In this document: positions 52,130 through 61,946 of the stretch, in pieces
Position numbering within the stretch: position 1 is the first letter of the stretch
How the letters are laid out: each line of letters starts with the position of its first letter
Assembly: GCF_005280255.1 (NCBI RefSeq)
Contig: NZ_CP040018.1
Location: forward strand, 3,348,001-3,412,000
Length of the DNA stretch: 64,000 bases
DNA from: Arthrobacter sp. 24S4-2
GTDB taxonomy: Bacteria > Actinomycetota > Actinomycetes > Actinomycetales > Micrococcaceae
Direction: 5' to 3'
The notes under the pieces: model-generated
What the model was told of the DNA's origin: nothing
The model's input: only the letters and a program-made list of their open reading frames with translations
Database searches by the model: none
Made by a program: the position numbers and the translations under genes

Positions 52130-53488
52130 TCAGGCATCCGCCTTTCCGAGCAGGATCCGGGCTTCCGCCACCAGCGTGATGGAGCCTGTCACCAGGACAC
52201 CGCCGGCAAGATCCTCATTGGCTTCGGCGTGCTCGACGGCCCACTCCAGGGCGTCGTCCAGCTTTTCGGCAACGTGGATGTTTTCTTCGCCGAAGCCCAG
52301 TTCCAGGGCGAGTTCCGCGAGGTCCTCGGCCGGTACTGCCCGGGGCGAGTTGGACTGGGTGAAGCAGTATTCCGCGGCGAGACCGCCCAAGGACTCCTTG
52401 AGCTGACGGAGGATCTCCTCGGCGTCCTTCTCCTTCAGGACCCCTACAACCACCACAAGTTTGGTGAAGCTGAAGGCTTCGTGGATTGCCTCGGCCGAAA
52501 CGCGAATGCCCTCCGGGTTGTGGGCGGCATCCACGATGATCGTCGGCGCAGTGCGGAGGACCTCCAGGCGGCCCGGCGACGTGACCGAAGCAAACGCCTC
52601 CTGCAGGACTTCGGCGTCGAGCGCCTTCTCCGCGCCGAAGAACGCCTCGAGGGCGGCAATGGCGACGGCGGCATTCTCCGCCTGGTGCGCTCCGTGCAGC
52701 GGAACGAGCAGTTCCTCGTAGCGTCCGGCCAGGCCCTGGATGGTCACCATCTGGCCGCCCACGGCAACGGTCCGGGACTCGACGCCGAATTCCACGCCTT
52801 CAAACCGGTACGGTACCTGGACTTCGCGGGCCTTCTCAAGCAGCACCTGCGCAGCGCCGACGGGCTGTGCGGCGCTGACCAGGAAGCCTCCCGGCTTGAT
52901 GATGCCGGCCTTTTCCTGCGCGATGTCTTCAGTCGTGTCGCCGAGAAGGTCCGTGTGGTCCAGCGAAATGGGTGTCACCACGGCCACCTGCCCGTCACCG
53001 ACGTTCGTGGCGTCCGTGATACCGCCCAGGCCCACCTCCATGACGGCCACGTTGACCGGCTGGTCGGCGAAGACAGCGAACGCCAAGATGGTCAGGCACT
53101 CGAAGTAGGTCAGCCGGGGCTGGCCCTCGGCCTCAAGCTCGCCGTCCACAATCTGCAGGTACGGCCGGATCTCGTCCCAGATCCGGACGAAGGTCTCGTC
53201 CGACACCGGCGCGCCGTCAATGCTGATCCGCTCGGTGACCTTGGACAGGTGCGGGCTCGTGTAGCGTCCGGTGCTGAGTCCGTGGGCACGCAGGCCGGCC
53301 TCGATCATCCGCGCCGTGGACGTCTTGCCGTTGGTGCCGGTGACGTGGATGATCGGGAACGCCTTGTTGGGCTCCCCCAAGACGTCCATGGCCCGGAACA
53401 GAGGCGCGAGCCGGGGTTCCATTTTGTTCTCCGGCGCGCGCCCCAGCAGTTCGGCGTAGACGCTCTCCACGGAAAATTCGTCGGTCAT
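52130..53488 (-). CDS. folC: Folylpolyglutamate/dihydrofolate synthase
   Basis: Adds glutamates to folates (and makes dihydrofolate from dihydropteroate). 452 residues of the Mur ligase fold: P-loop FPIIHVTGTNGKTSTARMIE, GRYTSPHLSKVTERI, VAVMEVGLGGITDATNV, and the late IIVDAAHNPEGI. It starts four bases before the end of the intergenic gap from ileS, so both are probably one transcript under the T-box. Confidence 0.96.
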   Translation of the reverse strand: MTDEFSVESVYAELLGRAPENKMEPRLAPLFRAMDVLGEPNKAFPIIHVTGTNGKTSTARMIEAGLRAHGLSTGRYTSPHLSKVTERISIDGAPVSDETFVRIWDEIRPYLQIVDGELEAEGQPRLTYFECLTILAFAVFADQPVNVAVMEVGLGGITDATNVGDGQVAVVTPISLDHTDLLGDTTEDIAQEKAGIIKPGGFLVSAAQPVGAAQVLLEKAREVQVPYRFEGVEFGVESRTVAVGGQMVTIQGLAGRYEELLVPLHGAHQAENAAVAIAALEAFFGAEKALDAEVLQEAFASVTSPGRLEVLRTAPTIIVDAAHNPEGIRVSAEAIHEAFSFTKLVVVVGVLKEKDAEEILRQLKESLGGLAAEYCFTQSNSPRAVPAEDLAELALELGFGEENIHVAEKLDDALEWAVEHAEANEDLAGGVLVTGSITLVAEARILLGKADA

Positions 53489-53491
53489 TGC

Positions 53492-56400
53492 TTAGGCCCC
53501 TACTTTTTCAACGGTGATCTGCGGTTCTGCGGAGTCTCCCGCAACGGTTTCAAGGTCCACCGTCAGGGTTTCGGTCCTGATGAGTCCTGCATTGGCCTCC
53601 AGCGCCTCGATGACGTTCGGCGCGGCGGCCACGGTGGTGCGGATCCGGTCGCTGACATTGAGTCCGGCGTCCTTGCGGGCCTGCTGGATGGCGCGGACCA
53701 TGTCCCGGGCAAGGCCCTCGGCTTCCAGTTCCGGGGTTACCTCGGTGTTGAGGACCACGAACCCGCCGCCCGGCAGCACAGCAGCAGCGCGGGAACCGGC
53801 TCCCTCCGCGGCTTCCGCCACGACCGTTTCCAGCGTGTATTCCGGAGGTTCGAGTTCGAGGCCGCCGGCGGTGACCACTCCGGCGTCGCTGACCGACCAG
53901 TCGCCGGACTTGGAGCCCTTGATGGCCTGCTGGACGTTCTTGCCTAGGCGCGGACCGGCTGCCCGGGCGTTGACCACCAGCTTCTGTTCGATGCCGAACT
54001 CCTCCGGGGAGGCGCTCTCGGCGTCCAGCAGGCGGACGGAACGCAGGTTAAGTTCATCGGCGACGACGGCGGCAAAGCCTCCCAGCGCATCCGCGCCGGG
54101 TGCCACAACGGTGAGCTCCTGCAGCGGCAGGCGGACGCGGAGGTTCGCAGCCTTGCGCAGCGAGGATCCGGTGGAGCAGATCTGCTGCACGCGGTCCATC
54201 GCCTCGACGAGGCCGGCGTTGGCCGGGAAGAGCCCGGCATCCGGCCAGTCGGCCAGGTGCACCGAGCGGCCACCGGTGAGGCCGCGCCAGATCTCCTCGG
54301 ACACCAGCGGGAGCAGGGACGCGGCCACGCGGGAGACCGTCTCCAGCGCGGTGTAGAGCGCGTCAAAGGCATCGACGCTTTCGTCGAAGAAGCGCTGGCG
54401 GCTGCGGCGCACATACCAGTTGGTGAGCATGTCCAGGTAGCTGCGAAGTTCGTCGCAGGCGCCGGAGATGTCGTAACTGTCCAGCTGCGCGGTCATGTTG
54501 CGGACCAGGTCGCCGGTGTTGGCCATGAGGTACTGGTCCATGGTGTCGGAGTAGCCGTCGTAGCGCAGGTTTGCGTCGTAACCCTTTCCGCCATCGGCGG
54601 CGTTCGTGTACAGCGTGAAGAAGCTGTACACGTTCCACAGCGGCAGGATGACCTGGCGGACGCCGTCGCGGATTCCCTGCTCGGTGACCACAAGGTTGCC
54701 GCCGCGCAGGATGGGGCTGGACATCAGGAACCAGCGCATCGCGTCGGAACCGTCGCGGTCCAGGACCTCGGAGACGTCCGGGTAGTTGCGCAGGCTCTTG
54801 GACATCTTCTGCCCGTCGGAACCAAGCACGATGCCGTGGCTGATGACGTTGCGGAAGGCCGGCCGGTCGAACAGCGCCGTGGACAGGATGTGCAGCATGT
54901 AGAACCAGCCGCGGGTCTGCCCGATGTATTCGACGATGAAGTCGGCCGGGTTGTGGGTGTCAAACCATTCCTCGTTCTGGAACGGGTAGTGCACCTGGCC
55001 GTACGGCATGGAGCCGGAGTCGAACCAGACGTCCAGCACATCCTCGACGCGGCGCATCACGGACTGGCCCTCTTCGGGGGTGCGGGGGTCATCCGGGTTC
55101 GGGCGCGTCAGTTCGTCGATGAACGGCCGGTGCAGGTCAACCTGCCCGGCCTTGTTCAGCGGGAGCCGTCCGAAGTCGGCTTCGATCTCGGCGAGCGAGC
55201 CGTAGACGTCGGTGCGCGGGTATTCGGGGTCGCTGGACTGCCACACCGGGATGGGGCTGCCCCAGTAGCGGTTGCGGCTGATGGACCAGTCGCGGGCGTT
55301 GGCCAGCCACTTGCCGAACTGGCCGTCCTTGACGTTCCCGGGGATCCAGTTGATCTCCTGGTTCAGTTCGGACATGCGGTCCTTGAACTTGGTGACCTCC
55401 ACGTACCAGGAGGACACGGCACGGTAGATCAGCGGGTTGCGGCAGCGCCAGCAGTGCGGGTAGCTGTGCTCGTAGCTGGCCTGGCGGACCAGGCGGCCCT
55501 GGGCACGCAGCACCTGGGTGATGGGCTTGTTGGCCTCGAACACCTGCAGGCCGACGATGTCGTGCAGTTCGCCGTGCGAGAACAGCGGCAGGAACTTCGC
55601 ACCTTCGTCCACTGACAGGACCACGGGGATGCCGGCCTCTTCACAGACCTTCTGGTCGTCCTCACCGTAGGCGGGGGCCTGGTGGACGATGCCGGTGCCG
55701 TCGGTGGTGGTGACGTAGTCTGCCACGAGGAAGCGCCAGGCGTTTTCAGTGCCGAATTTTTCGGTGTCGGCGAAGTCGTTCCAGAGCGGCTGGTACTGCA
55801 GCCCGGCCAGTTCGGCGCCGGTGTAGGTGGCGGTCACCGCGGCCTCGGCGGCCTCGACGCCGGCGGTGCCGTCGCCGTAGCCAAGATCCTTGGCGTAGGT
55901 GCCCAGCAGGTCGGCGGCGAGCAGGAAACTGCCCGAGACGGGCGCTTCCGCTGACGCCGCCTTGATGCCGTTGGGACCGGCCGGCAGGACGGCGTAGGTG
56001 ATGGAAGGCCCGACGGCGAGCGCCAGGTTGGTGGGCAGCGTCCACGGCGTGGTGGTCCAGGCGAGCGCCTGCACGCCGGCAAGCTTCCTCGACAGCTCCG
56101 ACTCCCCTGCCGTGATGGGGAAGGTGACGGTGACGGTCTGGTCCTGGCGGTTCTTGTAGACGTCGTCATCCATGCGCAGTTCGTGGTTGGACAGCGGCGT
56201 CTCGTCCTTCCAGCAGTACGGCAGGACGCGGTAGCCGTTGTAGGTCAGGCCCTTTTCGTGGAGCTGCTTGAAGGCCCAGAGCACGGACTCCATGTACTCA
56301 ACGTTGAGCGTCTTGTAGTCGTTGTCGAAGTCCACCCAGCGGGCCTGGCGGGTGACGTAGCTCTTCCACTCGTCGGCGTACTTCATCACGGACGCGCGGC

Positions 56401-56845
56401 AGGCGTCGTTGAATTTGTCGATACCCATGGCTTCGATCTGGGTCTTGTCCGTCATGCCCAGCTGCTTCATGGCTTCCAGCTCGGCGGGGAGGCCGTGGGT
56501 GTCCCAGCCGAAGCGGCGCTCCACGCGGCGGCCGCGCTGCGTCTGGTAGCGGCCCACCAGGTCCTTGGCGTAGCCGGTCAGCAGGTGGCCGTAGTGCGGC
56601 AGGCCGTTGGCGAAGGGAGGGCCGTCGTAGAAGACGAACTCGTTGCTGCCGCGTTCTCCGCCAGGAAGGTCAGAGTCCCGCTGGTCGATGCTCGCCTGGA
56701 AGGTGCCGTCCTGGTCCCAGTACTTGAGGATGCGCTCTTCGACCTCCGGGAACTTCACGGACGCCGACACACCGGAGGTGTTGGAAGGAGAGCTGGTGGA
56801 ACCGGAGCCTGACAGTGCGGCTGAGGCCTTGGGGTAATAGGTCAT
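53492..56845 (-). CDS. ileS: Isoleucyl-tRNA synthetase
   Basis: A 1117-residue class I synthetase. HIGH motif in YDGPPFANGLPHYGHLLTG and KMSKS in LGSDGQKMSKSLRNYPDV, with the editing domain between them. Its size and the opening KFPEVEERILKYWDQDGTF place it in the larger (IleS2/eukaryote-like) class usual in actinobacteria. There is no C-terminal zinc cluster like that of E. coli IleS. ATG 56845 begins the family-like sequence; a start 39 bases earlier would lie inside the T-box expression region. Expression is controlled by the upstream T-box. Confidence 0.97.
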   Translation of the reverse strand: MTYYPKASAALSGSGSTSSPSNTSGVSASVKFPEVEERILKYWDQDGTFQASIDQRDSDLPGGERGSNEFVFYDGPPFANGLPHYGHLLTGYAKDLVGRYQTQRGRRVERRFGWDTHGLPAELEAMKQLGMTDKTQIEAMGIDKFNDACRASVMKYADEWKSYVTRQARWVDFDNDYKTLNVEYMESVLWAFKQLHEKGLTYNGYRVLPYCWKDETPLSNHELRMDDDVYKNRQDQTVTVTFPITAGESELSRKLAGVQALAWTTTPWTLPTNLALAVGPSITYAVLPAGPNGIKAASAEAPVSGSFLLAADLLGTYAKDLGYGDGTAGVEAAEAAVTATYTGAELAGLQYQPLWNDFADTEKFGTENAWRFLVADYVTTTDGTGIVHQAPAYGEDDQKVCEEAGIPVVLSVDEGAKFLPLFSHGELHDIVGLQVFEANKPITQVLRAQGRLVRQASYEHSYPHCWRCRNPLIYRAVSSWYVEVTKFKDRMSELNQEINWIPGNVKDGQFGKWLANARDWSISRNRYWGSPIPVWQSSDPEYPRTDVYGSLAEIEADFGRLPLNKAGQVDLHRPFIDELTRPNPDDPRTPEEGQSVMRRVEDVLDVWFDSGSMPYGQVHYPFQNEEWFDTHNPADFIVEYIGQTRGWFYMLHILSTALFDRPAFRNVISHGIVLGSDGQKMSKSLRNYPDVSEVLDRDGSDAMRWFLMSSPILRGGNLVVTEQGIRDGVRQVILPLWNVYSFFTLYTNAADGGKGYDANLRYDGYSDTMDQYLMANTGDLVRNMTAQLDSYDISGACDELRSYLDMLTNWYVRRSRQRFFDESVDAFDALYTALETVSRVAASLLPLVSEEIWRGLTGGRSVHLADWPDAGLFPANAGLVEAMDRVQQICSTGSSLRKAANLRVRLPLQELTVVAPGADALGGFAAVVADELNLRSVRLLDAESASPEEFGIEQKLVVNARAAGPRLGKNVQQAIKGSKSGDWSVSDAGVVTAGGLELEPPEYTLETVVAEAAEGAGSRAAAVLPGGGFVVLNTEVTPELEAEGLARDMVRAIQQARKDAGLNVSDRIRTTVAAAPNVIEALEANAGLIRTETLTVDLETVAGDSAEPQITVEKVGA

Positions 56846-57110
56846 CTCGACATCCTGGGTTGAGCTAGTGAACAAGTGGATCATTCAGGATGCGAGGACG
56901 GCCCCTACGCTGTCTTTCAACAGCACCGGCACCGCGGTACCACCTCACTTACCGTCGCCGGACCCGTCAAAGGAGAGCACCGGCGTCGGCCGCTCATTGC
57001 TGCTGTGACGGGCTTACCCGTCCGGTTCTACTGGTGCGGGTTCCTGCGCCGCAGGGCCCGAAGGTTCTTCCGGAAGCTCACCGGTGATGGCCGGGTCAAA
57101 GCTGATACCC
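56846..57110 (-). promoter_or_regulatory. T-box riboswitch of ileS
   Basis: The T-box signature GGTGGTACCGCGG lies at about 56932-56945, and the upstream stem I has the specifier ATC in CGGCCATCACCGGTGAG, fitting isoleucine. There is no terminator run. Instead CTCGCATCC (56896-56888) is almost perfectly complementary to GGATGTCGAG (56855-56846), which overlaps the ribosome site touching the ileS ATG. This is the translational form of T-box known for actinobacterial ileS: uncharged tRNA-Ile opens the site. Confidence 0.92.
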
Positions 57111-57197
57111 GATTCTACCCGGAATTACCCCGATTTACCGTATCGGCGGGGTGATTCCGGGCATACCCAGGCATTTGGAATGCATAGACTCGGGCGT

Positions 57198-58211
57198 ATG
57201 ACCATCCCCGCCCCGGTCCGGCCACAACGCCGCCGGTCCGCCGCCTGGCCGGTGCTCACCGTCCTGGCATCCTCGCCGGTGGCGGTCCTGTCCGCGTTCC
57301 GCGCGCTCCCGGCGGAATGGCCTACGGCCGTGGTCCAACTGCTGTCCTTCACTCCGTGGCTCGTGATCCCGGCCGGCGCCTCAGTGCTGTTCGCCCTTCT
57401 TGGCCGGCGCCGGTGGCTGCTCTGGTTGACGGGCGCCTTGGCGGCGGTCCAGCTCTTTTGGCTGTTCCCGCTGGACCACGGCCGGAGCGTTCCTGACGCC
57501 GGAGCGCCCACGGTGGAACTGACGGCAATGACCATCAATTCGGAATTCGGCCAGGCGGACGCGGCGGAAATTGTCCGGCTGGTGCGGGAGGAGGGCGTCG
57601 GGCTGCTGACAATCCAGGAACATTCGCAGGCGCTCGGAGACAGGCTGGCGGCCGAAGGACTGTCCACGCTGCTTCCCAACAGGATCAGCAACCCAACGGA
57701 CGACGGCGCCGGCAGCGCCACCTACTCGGCGCACCGGTTGGACGCGGTTGGCGTCCTGCCCGGTACGCCGTTCCAGATGCCCATCGTCAGGCTCACCATG
57801 GATGGCCCGGCTGGCCGGGCCGTCCTTGAGGTGGCCAACGTCCACGCGCTTCCGCCGGTGGACGTGCGTGTTGACCAGTGGCGCAGCGACCTCGCCGCCC
57901 TGGGTGCCCTGGCCGCGAGTCCCGGGAACCGGTTGCTGATCGGCGATTTCAACGCCACCTACGACCATGCTGAGTTCCGGGCAGTGCTCGACGGCGGCGA
58001 GGACGCGCGGAAGATGGTTGATGTGGGGACGGCCGCCGGTATGCGGCTCGTCCCCACCTGGCCGATGGAGGGTCCCCGGCTGCCCGGCATCACCATCGAC
58101 CACCTTGTGACCAGCCCGGGCATCGCGGTTTCCGGGTATGAGGTCCATCGCGTTTCCGGAACCGACCACGCAGCAGTCGTTGCGACGCTACGCGTCCCCG
58201 CAGCGGGCTAG
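57198..58211 (+). CDS. Endonuclease/exonuclease/phosphatase-family membrane protein
   Basis: A 337-residue protein. Three N-terminal membrane helices (WPVLTVLASSPVAVLSAF, LLSFTPWLVIPAGASVLFAL, WLLWLTGALAAVQLFWLFPL) precede an EEP catalytic domain outside or inside the membrane. Catalytic elements: LLTIQEHSQAL (Glu), VANVHALPP (His), RLLIGDFNATYDHAEF (Asp, Asn), ITIDHLVTSP and SGTDHAAVVATL (Asp-His). Members act on nucleic acids or phospholipids; the substrate is unknown. ATG 57198 is about 90 bases from the T-box side, so the promoters are divergent. Confidence 0.88.
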   Translation: MTIPAPVRPQRRRSAAWPVLTVLASSPVAVLSAFRALPAEWPTAVVQLLSFTPWLVIPAGASVLFALLGRRRWLLWLTGALAAVQLFWLFPLDHGRSVPDAGAPTVELTAMTINSEFGQADAAEIVRLVREEGVGLLTIQEHSQALGDRLAAEGLSTLLPNRISNPTDDGAGSATYSAHRLDAVGVLPGTPFQMPIVRLTMDGPAGRAVLEVANVHALPPVDVRVDQWRSDLAALGALAASPGNRLLIGDFNATYDHAEFRAVLDGGEDARKMVDVGTAAGMRLVPTWPMEGPRLPGITIDHLVTSPGIAVSGYEVHRVSGTDHAAVVATLRVPAAG

Positions 58212-58219
58212 CGTCGCCC

Positions 58220-58981
58220 TCAGGCCTGCTTACGGATGAGCTTGTAGTTGGCGGCCTGCGCCACCGGCCGGATCACGATCTGGTCCAGGTTCACGTGGTG
58301 GGGCGCGGTGACGGCGTAGCGGACCACATCGGCCACGTCGGCAGCCGTAAGCGGCTTTTCGACGCCCTGGTAGACCTTGCCGGCAGCCTCCTCGTCACCC
58401 AGCCTGTTGAGGGCAAACTCCTCGGTGTGCACCAGGCCCGGAGCAACTTCGATGACCCGCAGGTTGTGTTCAACCTCTTCGAGCCGCAAGGCGTCGTTCA
58501 TGGCGTGCTGGGCGAACTTGGCTGCGTTGTAGCCGCCGCCGCCCTCATAGGACGACAATCCGGCCGTCGACGTCAGGTTCAGGACTGTACCCTCTCCACC
58601 GGCCCGCAGCATGGGAAGGAAAGCACGCGTCAGTTTCATGGTGCCCAGGACGTTCACCTCGAACATCCACTTCCAGTCGTCCGTCTTGGCGTCCGCGATC
58701 CTGTCCGCGCCCCGGGCGCCGCCCGCAACGTTGATGAGGGTGTCAATGCCGCCTGCCTGCGTCACTTCGGCCAGGAGCCGCTCCACGTCAGCGTCGTCGG
58801 TGATGTCCGCAGGGACGGCCGTGGCTCCGGTTTCCGCTGCCAGTGCGGCGAGCCGGTCCGCGCGGCGGGCGACGGCAAAGACCGTCCACCCCTCGGCCCT
58901 CAGCGCGCGGACCGTGGCCTCGCCAATGCCTGTGCTGGCTCCCGTAACCACTGCTGCCTTCGTGTGCTTTACCTCAGTCAT
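58220..58981 (-). CDS. Short-chain dehydrogenase/reductase
   Basis: A 253-residue NAD(P)-dependent oxidoreductase of the classical SDR type: cofactor loop AAVVTGASTGIGEATVRAL, NVAGG in place of NNAG, LNLTSTAGLSSYEG (Ser), and the catalytic GGGYNAAKFAQHA (Tyr, Lys). The Arg in VFAVARRADRL suggests preference for NADP. Substrate unknown. It starts just downstream of a deleted DUF488 gene on the same strand. Confidence 0.92.
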   Translation of the reverse strand: MTEVKHTKAAVVTGASTGIGEATVRALRAEGWTVFAVARRADRLAALAAETGATAVPADITDDADVERLLAEVTQAGGIDTLINVAGGARGADRIADAKTDDWKWMFEVNVLGTMKLTRAFLPMLRAGGEGTVLNLTSTAGLSSYEGGGGYNAAKFAQHAMNDALRLEEVEHNLRVIEVAPGLVHTEEFALNRLGDEEAAGKVYQGVEKPLTAADVADVVRYAVTAPHHVNLDQIVIRPVAQAANYKLIRKQA

Positions 58982-58990
58982 GGCACCACC

Positions 58991-59184
58991 CTAGCGTCGG
59001 AGGAACTCCAGGAGCACACAGGCGTGGTTGACCTCCGGATCCCTGGCGCCATAAAGCAACGTGATGCGCGGGTGCTTCTCCGCCAATTCCTGCAGGGTTG
59101 CTGCCGCCGAACGCGGAAACCGTCGTCGTCGGCCGGTTCATCGTAGATGCGTTTGGTCACCAAGCGACGGGCTGCGTTGTCCAT
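58991..59184 (-). pseudogene. DUF488 gene with an internal deletion
   Basis: The start (LVTKRIYDEPADDDGFRV) and, in another frame, the end (LAEKHPRITLLYGARDPEVN, HACVLLEFLRR and a stop) of a DUF488 protein are fused at about 59120. The central part of some 70 residues, including the usual LVDRLWPRG and the tryptophan-rich middle, is gone, and the frames no longer match. DUF488 proteins are about 120-150 residues. The two ends are well conserved, so the deletion is recent. Confidence 0.82.
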
Positions 59185-59234
59185 ACCGGGATGCTACTGC
59201 AGGGCGCGGCCGGGGATCATGAAACAATTGCTCC

Positions 59235-61856
59235 ATGGCTGAAGACAAACAGGGTACAGACACGCCCACCACTGCCCCTATCAACGTTCCGGACAAGCCC
59301 GCCCTTGAGGGGTTGGAAGCTGCCCTGACGCAGCGCTGGCTTGACGAAGGGACCTACAAATTCAACCGGGAGACCACCAGGGAGCAGGTCTACTCGATCG
59401 ACACTCCCCCGCCCACGGCGTCGGGCTCCCTGCACGTGGGGCACATGTTCTCCTACACCCAGACCGACGTCCTGGCGCGTTACCAGCGCATGACCGGCAA
59501 AAACGTCTTCTACCCGATGGGCTGGGACGACAACGGCCTGCCCACCGAACGCCGCGTCCAGAACTACTACGGCGTCCGCTGCGATCCGGCAATTTCCTAC
59601 GACGCCGGCTACCGCCCGCCGGCCGAGCCGGCCAAGAACCAGCGGGACTTCGATGTCATCTCGCGCCGGAACTTCATCGAGCTCTGCGAGGAGCTCGCCG
59701 TCGAGGACGAAAAGGTCTTCGAGAACCTCTTCCAGACCCTTGGCCTGTCCGTGGACTGGGACCTCACCTACCGCACCATCGACGACAAGTCGCGCGCCAT
59801 CTCCCAGCGCGCCTTCCTGGCCAACCTGGCCGCCGGAGACGCCTACATGGCCGAAGCCCCCACCCTGTGGGACGTCTCCTTCCGCACTGCCGTGGCGCAG
59901 GCTGAACTCGAGGACCGCGAAGTCGCGGGCGCCTACTACCGCTACCCCTTCTTTACCGAGGACGGCGAAAAGATCTACGTCGAGACCACCCGGCCTGAGC
60001 TGCTGGCGGCCTGCGCCGCCCTCGTAGCGAACCCCGATGACGAACGGTACCAGCCGCTGTTCGGCAAGAAGGTGACCTCTCCCCTGTTCGGCGTTGAAGT
60101 GGAGGTCAAGGCGCACCACCTCGCCAAGGCGGACAAGGGCTCCGGCATCGCCATGGTCTGCACCTTCGGCGACCTCACCGACGTCACCTGGTGGCGCGAA
60201 CTCCAGCTGCCCACCCGCGCCATCGTTGGCCGCGACGGCCGCATCATCGGCGAGACCCCGGAATGGATCACCACCGACGAAGGCCGTGCCGCCTTCGAGG
60301 CAATCGCCGGCAAGACGGTCTTCAGCGCCAAGGAAGCAGTTGTGGAACAGCTGACCGCCGTTGAGCTCCTCGACGGCGAGCCCAAGAAAATGATGCACCC
60401 GGTCAACTTCTTCGAGAAGGGCGACAAGCCCCTTGAGGTCGTCACTTCCCGCCAGTGGTACATCCGCAACGGCGGCCGCGACGAGGACCGCCGCGAACGC
60501 CTGATCGGCCGCGGACACGCGATTGAATTCCACCCGGCATTCATGCGCTCTCGCTACGAGAACTGGATCTCCGGACTGAACGGCGACTGGCTGGTGTCCC
60601 GCCAGCGCTTCTTCGGCGTGCCCGTACCGGTCTGGTATCCTCTCGACGCAGACGGCAACCCCGACTACGACGCCCCGATCCTGCCCTCGGACCAGCAGCT
60701 CCCGGTGGACCCGGCCGCCGACGCGGCTCCAGGCTATGAAGAAACCCAGCGCGACACTCCGGGCGGATTCACCGGTGACGCCGATGTGCTCGACACCTGG
60801 GCCACGTCCTCCCTGACGCCGCAGATCGTGGGCGGCTGGAGCACCGACGAGGCACTTTTTGCCAAGGTCTACCCGTTTGACGTGCGACCGCAGGCCCACG
60901 ACATCATCCGGACGTGGCTGTTTTCCACCGCTGTGCGTGCCGACGCGCTGCAGGACACCGCGCCGTGGAAGCACGCGGCCATCTCCGGCTGGATCCTGGA
61001 TCCGGACCGCAAGAAGATGTCCAAGTCCAAGGGCAACGTGATCGTTCCGACCGACGTCCTCAACGAGTACGGCTCGGACGCTGTCCGCTACTGGGCGGCT
61101 TCGGCCAAGCTTGGCGCCGACACGGCTTACGAGATTGCCCAGATGAAGATCGGCCGCCGCCTGGCCATCAAGCTGCTCAACGCCTCGAAGTTCGTCCTGA
61201 ACCTCGGCGCCACGGAGAACTCGGTGGTTTCCACGGACCTGTCCGTGCTCACCAACCCGCTGGACCGGGCCGTGCTGGCGCAGCTCTCGGACGTCGTGGC
61301 ACAGGCCACCAAGGCGTTCGAGAACTACGACTACGCCCGGGCCCTGCAGATCAGCGAGAGCTTCTTCTGGCAGTTCACCGACGACTACGTGGAGCTCATC
61401 AAGGACCGCGCCTACGGTGCGGCCGGGGAGGCCGAGCAGGCCTCGGTGCTCGCGGCTCTGGCCACCACCCTGGATACGCTGCTGCGGCTGTTCGCCCCCT
61501 TCCTGCCCTTCGCCACGGAAGAAGTCTGGGGCTGGTGGCGCAGCGGATCAGTGCACCGCGCCGAGTGGCCGGCGGCCCTGGAAGTGTCCGACGGCGACAC
61601 CACCATGCTCGCCACCGTCGGAGTCGCGCTGAGCGGCATCCGCAAGGCCAAATCCGAGGCGAAGGTCAAGCAGCGCACTGAGGTGGTGTCCGCCACCATC
61701 ACCGCCACGGAGTCTCTCAGCACTCAGCTGAAGGCCGGCCTTGCAGACCTGAAGGCGGCCTCCAATGCCCGCGAACTGACCCTCGTGGCAGGCGAAGGCG
61801 AACTCACCGTCAGCGATGTCGTGCTGGCCCAGCCGGAGGAAGCGCCAAGCGCCTAG
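59235..61856 (+). CDS. valS: Valyl-tRNA synthetase
   Basis: An 873-residue class I synthetase with the HIGH motif in PPPTASGSLHVGHMFSYTQT, an editing domain, and KMSKS in DPDRKKMSKSKGNVIVP. The reading MGWDDNGLPTERRVQN is the actinobacterial variant of the MGWDDNGLP region. ATG 59235. The C-terminal region (IRKAKSEAKVKQRTEVVSA) replaces a long coiled coil. It is monocistronic, ending in two terminators. Confidence 0.97.
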   Translation: MAEDKQGTDTPTTAPINVPDKPALEGLEAALTQRWLDEGTYKFNRETTREQVYSIDTPPPTASGSLHVGHMFSYTQTDVLARYQRMTGKNVFYPMGWDDNGLPTERRVQNYYGVRCDPAISYDAGYRPPAEPAKNQRDFDVISRRNFIELCEELAVEDEKVFENLFQTLGLSVDWDLTYRTIDDKSRAISQRAFLANLAAGDAYMAEAPTLWDVSFRTAVAQAELEDREVAGAYYRYPFFTEDGEKIYVETTRPELLAACAALVANPDDERYQPLFGKKVTSPLFGVEVEVKAHHLAKADKGSGIAMVCTFGDLTDVTWWRELQLPTRAIVGRDGRIIGETPEWITTDEGRAAFEAIAGKTVFSAKEAVVEQLTAVELLDGEPKKMMHPVNFFEKGDKPLEVVTSRQWYIRNGGRDEDRRERLIGRGHAIEFHPAFMRSRYENWISGLNGDWLVSRQRFFGVPVPVWYPLDADGNPDYDAPILPSDQQLPVDPAADAAPGYEETQRDTPGGFTGDADVLDTWATSSLTPQIVGGWSTDEALFAKVYPFDVRPQAHDIIRTWLFSTAVRADALQDTAPWKHAAISGWILDPDRKKMSKSKGNVIVPTDVLNEYGSDAVRYWAASAKLGADTAYEIAQMKIGRRLAIKLLNASKFVLNLGATENSVVSTDLSVLTNPLDRAVLAQLSDVVAQATKAFENYDYARALQISESFFWQFTDDYVELIKDRAYGAAGEAEQASVLAALATTLDTLLRLFAPFLPFATEEVWGWWRSGSVHRAEWPAALEVSDGDTTMLATVGVALSGIRKAKSEAKVKQRTEVVSATITATESLSTQLKAGLADLKAASNARELTLVAGEGELTVSDVVLAQPEEAPSA

Positions 61857-61879
61857 CCCCCGGCCTGTCTGGGCAAACA

Positions 61880-61921
61880 AGAAGCCCCATCAGCGACCGA
61901 GCTGGTGGGGCTTCTGTTTTT
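61880..61921 (+). terminator. Intrinsic terminator of valS, first copy
   Basis: The 15-bp stem AGAAGCCCCATCAGC/GCTGGTGGGGCTTCT (one wobble pair) is followed by GTTTTT. It starts 24 bases after the valS stop. Confidence 0.9.
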
Positions 61922-61946
61922 GGGCAATTTGTTTTTGGGCAAAGGG

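Noticed and set aside
56884..56923. Upstream in-frame start for ileS giving MIHLFTSSTQDVE
   Set aside because: It would put the start inside the T-box expression region; similarity to the family begins after the ATG at 56845.
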